From positions 1,116,001 through 1,180,000 of the forward strand of contig NZ_AP014624.1 in NCBI RefSeq assembly GCF_000829375.1: a stretch of DNA of 64,000 nucleotides, written 5' to 3'. Below are positions 58,972 through 64,000 of this stretch, one piece after another (positions within the stretch are counted from its first letter, which is position 1; every line of letters begins with the position of its first letter). The notes beneath the pieces were generated by a model, which was given only the letters and a program-made list of their open reading frames with translations, searched no databases and was not told where the DNA came from. This DNA comes from Chryseobacterium sp. StRB126 (GTDB lineage Bacteria > Bacteroidota > Bacteroidia > Flavobacteriales > Weeksellaceae). The position numbers and the translations under genes are program-made.

Positions 58972-60554
58972 GCAAACTCATTCTGACGAATTAGATTTTC
59001 AATACAATATTCAGCAATCGCTGTAATGGTTACAAACGGATTCACCCCAATGGTTCCGGGGATTAAAGACCCATCCAATACATAGAGGTTCTCATGTTCT
59101 TTTAGCTTTCCAAACTCATTGGTAGCTTCACCTAATACACATCCGCCCAATGGATGATAGCAGATATCTGCTCCAAAACCATTCTTGAACAGGAAGTGAC
59201 TTCTGGTTCCACCATTCGCATTATTCATTTTTCGGATAAAATACTTGGCATTCTCCCTCATTTTCGTCGTGTTGCTTTCACCCCAGTTTAAAGTAATTTT
59301 TTTATTGATCGCATCATAACTTACTTCTCCTTTTTTATCCACTCTGTTGATGAGCAGGTATAAAGCTGTAGCAACATCCATTCCCATTGGTAAAGGGGCA
59401 ATTTCTGTGAAGAACGGATGCTCTTTATCATCCCAGTTATCAATTCCGCCCACCGGAATGGTTGACTGTTTAGAACCTGTTCCGCCGGATAACGGTTTTA
59501 CCCAGTTTCTTCCAGTCATAAAGTTACCGTTGTTTCCCCAGTTCTTACCAATTTTTTCAGGAACAGGAAGATTATTCACAGCATGGGAATGTAACAACAG
59601 TTGTAATGTTCCCATAGTTCCCGCAGAGAGAATCAGTTTTTTACAATTAAAAACTTTGCCTGTAACTACTTTTCCAGAGGTGTCAATTTGCTGAACATTG
59701 AGGGTGTAGCTTTTATCATCATTGAGTTTGATATGATCTACACAATGAAGATCCAGTACTTCAAGATTTCCGGTTTCCATAGCTTTTTTCAGATAAGTTT
59801 TATCCAAGCTGTTTTTACCATGATTATTTCCGTAAATCACTTCTGTATTAAGGGCAGAACGGGGAACCTCATTTAAATATTCCTTTTCCATGTATTTAAA
59901 ATCATATACATTGGGAACACGCATGGTTTTAAAACCTGCTTTATGAGCTTCTGCTTCACCTACTCTTGTGAATTTATAATAAGGACATTCTTTTAGAAAC
60001 TGCTCATCAATAACATTGACTTTGAGCTCTTCCCGAACCAGAGGAAAGTAATGAGTATAGAACTTATCAGCATCAAGATTGGGGAAAACTTCTTTGAAGT
60101 AGCTTTCTTTTGGAGTTACTGCCATTCCTCCATTAACCAGCGAACCTCCGCCAACACCTCTTCCCACCCAAATTTTAAGATGTTCAAAATCCAGACGATC
60201 CAATGTTCCGGTAAAAGGAGTGAGAGAAAATAAATTCATGAAGGGAGCAATACTTTTCTTTTTCAGCCATGCAGAACTTTTTCCGGGTTTCAGAAGGTTG
60301 GAGTAAGGAATACCTGCTTTTTCCCAGTTAAGGCCCATTTCCAGCAGAACAACTTTTTTTCCTGATTCACACAGACGCAAAGCTGAAACAGCACCTCCGT
60401 ATCCACTTCCAATGATAATAATTGGTGCATTTATAGTTTCTACTATCTTATTGTTTCTTCGTTCAGCTGCCTGAAAAAGATCCGATTGCAGAAAATAAAA
60501 ACCTGAGATAGCCAGTATACCTGTTTTGATGAATTTCTTTCTGTCCATGGGCAT
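58968..60554 (-). CDS. GMC-family/cholesterol oxidase-like FAD oxidoreductase
   Basis: 528 residues. The N-terminus MDRKKFIKTGILAISGFYF resembles a Tat signal with a single Arg. FAD motif IIIGSGYGGAVSALRLCESG; the glucose-methanol-choline pattern GRGVGGGSLVNGGMA; C-terminal CYHPLGGCVLG and NPFVTITAIAEY. Closest to cholesterol oxidase-like dehydrogenases. Exported substrate unknown. Minus strand, convergent with the adenylyltransferase. Confidence 0.85.
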   Translation of the reverse strand: MPMDRKKFIKTGILAISGFYFLQSDLFQAAERRNNKIVETINAPIIIIGSGYGGAVSALRLCESGKKVVLLEMGLNWEKAGIPYSNLLKPGKSSAWLKKKSIAPFMNLFSLTPFTGTLDRLDFEHLKIWVGRGVGGGSLVNGGMAVTPKESYFKEVFPNLDADKFYTHYFPLVREELKVNVIDEQFLKECPYYKFTRVGEAEAHKAGFKTMRVPNVYDFKYMEKEYLNEVPRSALNTEVIYGNNHGKNSLDKTYLKKAMETGNLEVLDLHCVDHIKLNDDKSYTLNVQQIDTSGKVVTGKVFNCKKLILSAGTMGTLQLLLHSHAVNNLPVPEKIGKNWGNNGNFMTGRNWVKPLSGGTGSKQSTIPVGGIDNWDDKEHPFFTEIAPLPMGMDVATALYLLINRVDKKGEVSYDAINKKITLNWGESNTTKMRENAKYFIRKMNNANGGTRSHFLFKNGFGADICYHPLGGCVLGEATNEFGKLKEHENLYVLDGSLIPGTIGVNPFVTITAIAEYCIENLIRQNEFA

Positions 60555-60680
60555 TGCTGCTCAAAAAGTATGCTAGATTAAAGAAAACTTATTTTATTTA
60601 AAACAGATTATACCTTTTTAGTACATTTTTAACTTTTCATACACTGGAAAATTCATAATTTTACTTATAATTTAAAGTTT

Positions 60681-61298
60681 ATGAAAAGATATATATTGAT
60701 ATTTTTACTTCTTCCTTTATTTACCTTTTCTCAAAAGATGGTTTCAAAAGAGGTAATGGAAATTAAAAAATTTCAGAAAAATCTTGATGCAGAATATCTG
60801 GACCCTAAACAAACTCCATTACGGGGAGATAATTTTAAAAATTTTAAAGGGCACCCGTTTTTTCCTTTTGATATAAAATACCGGGTGAATGCAAAGTTGG
60901 TTAAAACCGAAGATGCACAGCCTTTTGAACTGCCAACGTCCTCAGGTAAAACAAAGTCTTATAAAGAATATGGGAAAGCAACATTTGAACTGGATGGAAA
61001 GCCTTATACATTGACTTTATACCAAAGCCTTGACTTGATTAAACAGGATAAATATAAAGATTACCTTTTTCTGCCATTCCGTGATGCTACCAATGAAAAA
61101 GAAACCTATGGTGGCGGAAAATATATGGATTTGAAGATTCCGAAGGGGAATACCATAATTCTGGATTTTAATCAGTCTTATCATCCATTTTGTGCTTATA
61201 ATGCCTACGATTATAATTGCCCGATTGTTCCTGAAGAAAATAAACTTCCTGTGGAAATACGTGCAGGGGTAATGTACGAAGATATTTACCATCATTAG
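60681..61298 (+). CDS. DUF1684-domain exported protein
   Basis: 205 residues. Signal peptide at 1-17 (MKRYILIFLLLPLFTFSQ). Family motifs LPTSSGKTKSYKEYGKATFEL, FLPFRDATN-x-x-x-TYGGGKYMD and FNQSYHPFCAYN-x-x-x-YNCP are visible. DUF1684 proteins have no known reaction. Coupled to the GNAT gene two bases downstream. Confidence 0.9.
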   Translation: MKRYILIFLLLPLFTFSQKMVSKEVMEIKKFQKNLDAEYLDPKQTPLRGDNFKNFKGHPFFPFDIKYRVNAKLVKTEDAQPFELPTSSGKTKSYKEYGKATFELDGKPYTLTLYQSLDLIKQDKYKDYLFLPFRDATNEKETYGGGKYMDLKIPKGNTIILDFNQSYHPFCAYNAYDYNCPIVPEENKLPVEIRAGVMYEDIYHH

Positions 61299-61300
61299 TT

Positions 61301-61777
61301 ATGATTAGATTAGATTTTTTTAACCCAGAGGAGCATCTTTCAGGAGTTAGTTATAGTTTAGACGAAAATCAGTTGCGTTTTACCGCTTCTGCCAGTCAGG
61401 CCTTACAAAATATTGAGAAAAGGGATGATAATAATGCATTTCCCATTACCATCTTGGAAAATAATGTTCCGGCAGGATTTTTTGTCCTTGATTTTGGAAA
61501 AGATAAATTCGAGTTTACGGATAATCAAAACTCTGCTCTGGTAAGATCTTTATCTGTAAACCCTGAAAAGCAGGGTAGGGGAATCGGGAAAGTAGCCATG
61601 ATACTGGTTGATGATTTTGTAAAAGAAAATTTTAAACATTGTGATGAAATTGTTTTGGCAGTGAATCAGAAAAATAATTCGGCTTATCATATTTACTTGA
61701 AGGCAGGATATATCTATGATGGCAAAACAAGAGTAGGAAGGAGCGGCCTGCAATACCTGATGTATAAAAAACTTTAA
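61301..61777 (+). CDS. GNAT-family N-acetyltransferase
   Basis: 158 residues. Acetyl-CoA motif A is VNPEKQGRGIGKVAM; the C-terminal YHIYLKAGYIYDG is the usual motif B. Acceptor unknown. Two bases after the DUF1684 stop, so one operon. Confidence 0.88.
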   Translation: MIRLDFFNPEEHLSGVSYSLDENQLRFTASASQALQNIEKRDDNNAFPITILENNVPAGFFVLDFGKDKFEFTDNQNSALVRSLSVNPEKQGRGIGKVAMILVDDFVKENFKHCDEIVLAVNQKNNSAYHIYLKAGYIYDGKTRVGRSGLQYLMYKKL

Positions 61778-61821
61778 TAAAATTTTAAAATTATAATCCC
61801 TTTACTGCTGATTTCTTTCCA

Positions 61822-61829
61822 TAACTTTG
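61822..61829 (+). promoter_or_regulatory. -7 promoter box for the SDR-glucosidase operon
   Basis: TAACTTTG, 20 bases before the ATG at 61850. Confidence 0.55.
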
Positions 61830-61849
61830 AGTAACATCAATTTACAAAT

Positions 61850-62659
61850 ATGGAAATATCACTTCACAATCAGGTAGCAGTGGTTACGGGAGCCTCTAGC
61901 GGTATTGGTTCCGGTGTAGCAAAATCATTAGCATCAGCAGGCGCAATTGTTATTATCAACCATTCTTCACCAAGATCTCAGGATGAAGCAAAATCAGTAC
62001 TGAAAGAAATTACGGATGTCGGAGGAAAAGGAATTACTTATCAATGTGATGTTTCGCAGGAAGATCAGGTGGTAAAGATGTTCCGGGATGTAGTTTCTGA
62101 ATTTGGTACTGTAGATATCCTGATTAACAATGCCGGAATTCAAAAAGATGCAAAATTCACTGAAATGACTTTAGATCAGTGGAATGCCGTAATAGGTGTT
62201 AATCTTACTGGGCAGTTTCTTTGCGCAAGGGAAGCTATCAAAGAATTCCTTCGCCGTGGAATAGATCTGTCCCGCTCCATAGCTTGTGGAAAGATTATTC
62301 ATATCAGTTCCGTACATGAAATTATCCCATGGACCGGACATGCTAATTATGCCTCCAGTAAAGGTGCTATCAGAATGCTGATGCAGACATTAGCTCAGGA
62401 ATATGGTGCTGATAAGATCCGTGTTAATTCTATTTGTCCGGGAGCTATTCAAACACCCATCAATAAAAACGCATGGAGTACACCGGAAGCCCTTAATTCA
62501 CTTCTCACACTTATTCCTTATAACAGAATTGGACAACCAGAGGATATAGGAAACCTGGCAGCATTTCTGGCCAGTGACCTTGCGGATTACATTACCGGTA
62601 CCAGTATTTTCGTGGATGGTGGGATGACTACGTTTGAGAGTTTCTCTACAGGAGGGTAG
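61850..62659 (+). CDS. Short-chain dehydrogenase/reductase, glucose 1-dehydrogenase-like
   Basis: 269 residues. Cofactor motif TGASSGIGSGVA, NNAG at 91-94 region, catalytic Ser in IIHISSVHE, and YASSKGA (Tyr and Lys). It matches classical SDRs such as glucose 1-dehydrogenase. The following gene is a glucosidase, so a sugar substrate is plausible. Confidence 0.9.
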   Translation: MEISLHNQVAVVTGASSGIGSGVAKSLASAGAIVIINHSSPRSQDEAKSVLKEITDVGGKGITYQCDVSQEDQVVKMFRDVVSEFGTVDILINNAGIQKDAKFTEMTLDQWNAVIGVNLTGQFLCAREAIKEFLRRGIDLSRSIACGKIIHISSVHEIIPWTGHANYASSKGAIRMLMQTLAQEYGADKIRVNSICPGAIQTPINKNAWSTPEALNSLLTLIPYNRIGQPEDIGNLAAFLASDLADYITGTSIFVDGGMTTFESFSTGG

Positions 62660-62730
62660 AGTTTCTGGTTCAAAGTTATTGTTGTAAATTTTGAATATTA
62701 TACATTACTTATTACTCATAATTAACGCTT

Positions 62731-64000
62731 ATGTCAGAAAAACAGAGAGTTTCAGATATTTCATGGAAAAAATGGGGACCTTATGTAAGTAACCGTGAAT
62801 GGGGACTTGTTCGGGAAGATTATAGCGAAAATGGAGACGCCTGGAATTATACCAGCCACAACACCGCAGAAGCCAAAACTTACCGTTGGGGTGAGGAAGG
62901 TATCTGTGGAATATGTGATGATCTCCAAAAACTTGTATTCTCTGTTGGCTTCTGGAACAAGAAGGATAAAATGGTAAAGGAAAGATTCTTTGGCCTTACC
63001 AATGGACAAGGAAATCACGGTGAGGATGTGAAGGAGTATTTTTATTATCTGGATTCGACACCTACCCATTCTTATATGAAGATGTTATATAAATATCCTC
63101 AAAAGGCTTTTCCTTATGATGATCTGATAAAAACCAATGCAGAAAAAAGCAAAGATGACCCTGAGTACGAATTAATTGATACCGGAATTTTTGAAGATAA
63201 TGAATACTTCGATATTTTTATTGAATATGCCAAAGAGGACCAGAATGATATTCTTATCAGACTAACGATAATTAATAAAGCTGAAACAGATACAGCCCTT
63301 ATAATTTTACCAACAGTCTGGTTTAGGAATACCTGGAACTGGGGATATAATGATTACAAGCCCCAATTGTCTGCGGAAGAAGCAAATCATATCAGAATAA
63401 ACCATCAGGATCTTGAAGTAAAGAATTTCTATGCAAAACAATCTTCAAAAATACTATTCTGTGATAACGAGACCAACAATCAAAGACTGTATCAGTCTTC
63501 CAATGCGTCAAGATACTGCAAGGATGGAATTAATGATTTTGTGCTGACAGGAAATTCTCAAGCAGTTAATCCTAAAAATACCGGTACAAAAGCATCGTTT
63601 TTTATTGATGAATATTTTAAAGCTAAAGAATCCAAAGTATATGAGTTTAGAATTTCTGATAAGGAACTAAAAGACCCGTTCAGTGATTTTGAAGCTACTT
63701 TTGAAACACGGCATAAGGAAGCAGATGAATTTTATGCCGAGATTCAGAAAGGAATTCAGTCGGAGGATGAAAAACTAGTACAAAGACAGGCATTTGCCGG
63801 TATGCTTTGGAACAAAATGTTTTACCATTACAATGTTGAGAAGTGGCTGAAAGGCGATCCTACAGAGATGCCGCCCCCAAAATCCAGAGAAAGAATAAGA
63901 AATTATGAATGGAAACATCTCAATAATGAACATATTATCTCTATGCCCGATAAATGGGAATATCCTTGGTATGCCACCTGGGATCTGGCTTTTCATACCA
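62731..64000 (+). CDS. Glucosidase-like glycoside hydrolase, N-terminal part
   Basis: An open frame from ATG 62731 (MSEKQRVSDISWKKWGPYV) to the window edge, 423 codons. The opening WGLVREDYSENGDAWNYTSH and GICDDLQKLVFSVGFWN with FGLTNGQGNHGEDVKEYFYYLD are typical of the large GH63-type glucosidases of Bacteroidota; the region WKHLNNEHIISMPDKWEYPW at the end is the start of the catalytic barrel. Roughly half of an expected 850-900 residues is present. Cytosolic, with no signal peptide. It lies 71 bases after the SDR stop. Confidence 0.88.
   Translation, partial: MSEKQRVSDISWKKWGPYVSNREWGLVREDYSENGDAWNYTSHNTAEAKTYRWGEEGICGICDDLQKLVFSVGFWNKKDKMVKERFFGLTNGQGNHGEDVKEYFYYLDSTPTHSYMKMLYKYPQKAFPYDDLIKTNAEKSKDDPEYELIDTGIFEDNEYFDIFIEYAKEDQNDILIRLTIINKAETDTALIILPTVWFRNTWNWGYNDYKPQLSAEEANHIRINHQDLEVKNFYAKQSSKILFCDNETNNQRLYQSSNASRYCKDGINDFVLTGNSQAVNPKNTGTKASFFIDEYFKAKESKVYEFRISDKELKDPFSDFEATFETRHKEADEFYAEIQKGIQSEDEKLVQRQAFAGMLWNKMFYHYNVEKWLKGDPTEMPPPKSRERIRNYEWKHLNNEHIISMPDKWEYPWYATWDLAFHT

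Overview
The window looks like chromosomal DNA of a Chryseobacterium-type flavobacterium (Bacteroidota, Weeksellaceae). It is AT-rich, genes have no Shine-Dalgarno sequences, and many are preceded by the Bacteroidota -7 box TAnnTTTG. It also carries a two-gene HTH pair of a kind common in Chryseobacterium, and a secreted protein whose mature end begins QVGINT, as flavobacterial surface proteins often do. Genus is an inference from these traits and from protein resemblance; no search was run.

Layout. 77-1730: housekeeping genes (deoD, a VOC protein) and the first of three copies of a MITE-like repeat. 2082-9910: a co-directional operon with overlapping genes encoding a MoxR AAA+ ATPase, a vWA/beta-propeller protein, membrane and TPR partners; this resembles the MoxR-vWA-beta-propeller (bpX) ternary conflict systems. 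10037-13061: two 41-42 aa genes, then an array of 13 unusual tRNA genes separated by AT-rich inverted repeats and five copies of a conserved hairpin element. 13115-20325: an RNA-processing and repair gene set (YkuK-like RNase H fold, cyclic-phosphate-processing receiver domain, Rnl2-type RNA ligase, RNase Z-like MBL protein, calcineurin-like phosphoesterase, two DEDDh exonucleases, a PIF1-like helicase). 20557-27119: two giant paralogues (DUF6493-like) and a SWIM zinc-finger protein. 28311-32046: a Ro60 (TROVE-vWA) gene followed by eight Y-RNA-like elements, several with a circularly permuted tRNA-like module; the Ro60 gene and two promoters of the RNA cluster share one inverted-repeat motif at a fixed distance from the -7 box.

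32074-37678: an HTH pair, a SulP transporter, and a second EF-G behind a leader ORF and a terminator hairpin. 37964-43963: a tellurite-resistance (Ter) type operon with HAD, PRTase, two TerD, TelA and TerC. 44496-64000: mostly ordinary genes (TetR/NTF2, fibrinogen-like secreted protein, catalase-like protein, FKBP, an Rrf2 regulator with its operator duplicated at the next gene, M23 peptidase, gpsA, mqo, an aminoglycoside adenylyltransferase-like gene, a GMC oxidoreductase, DUF1684, GNAT, SDR) ending in a glucosidase cut by the window edge.

The strongest candidate for an undescribed system is the tRNA array plus RNA-repair operon (10737-18240), lying about 10 kb from a Ro60/Y-RNA array. Together they suggest a locus that replaces, repairs and quality-controls damaged tRNA. 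The anticodons in the array (His, Asp, Asn, Tyr, Lys, Glu, Arg, Leu and others) overlap the known targets of anticodon nucleases. This functional reading is inference; the RNA structures and gene content are read directly from the sequence.
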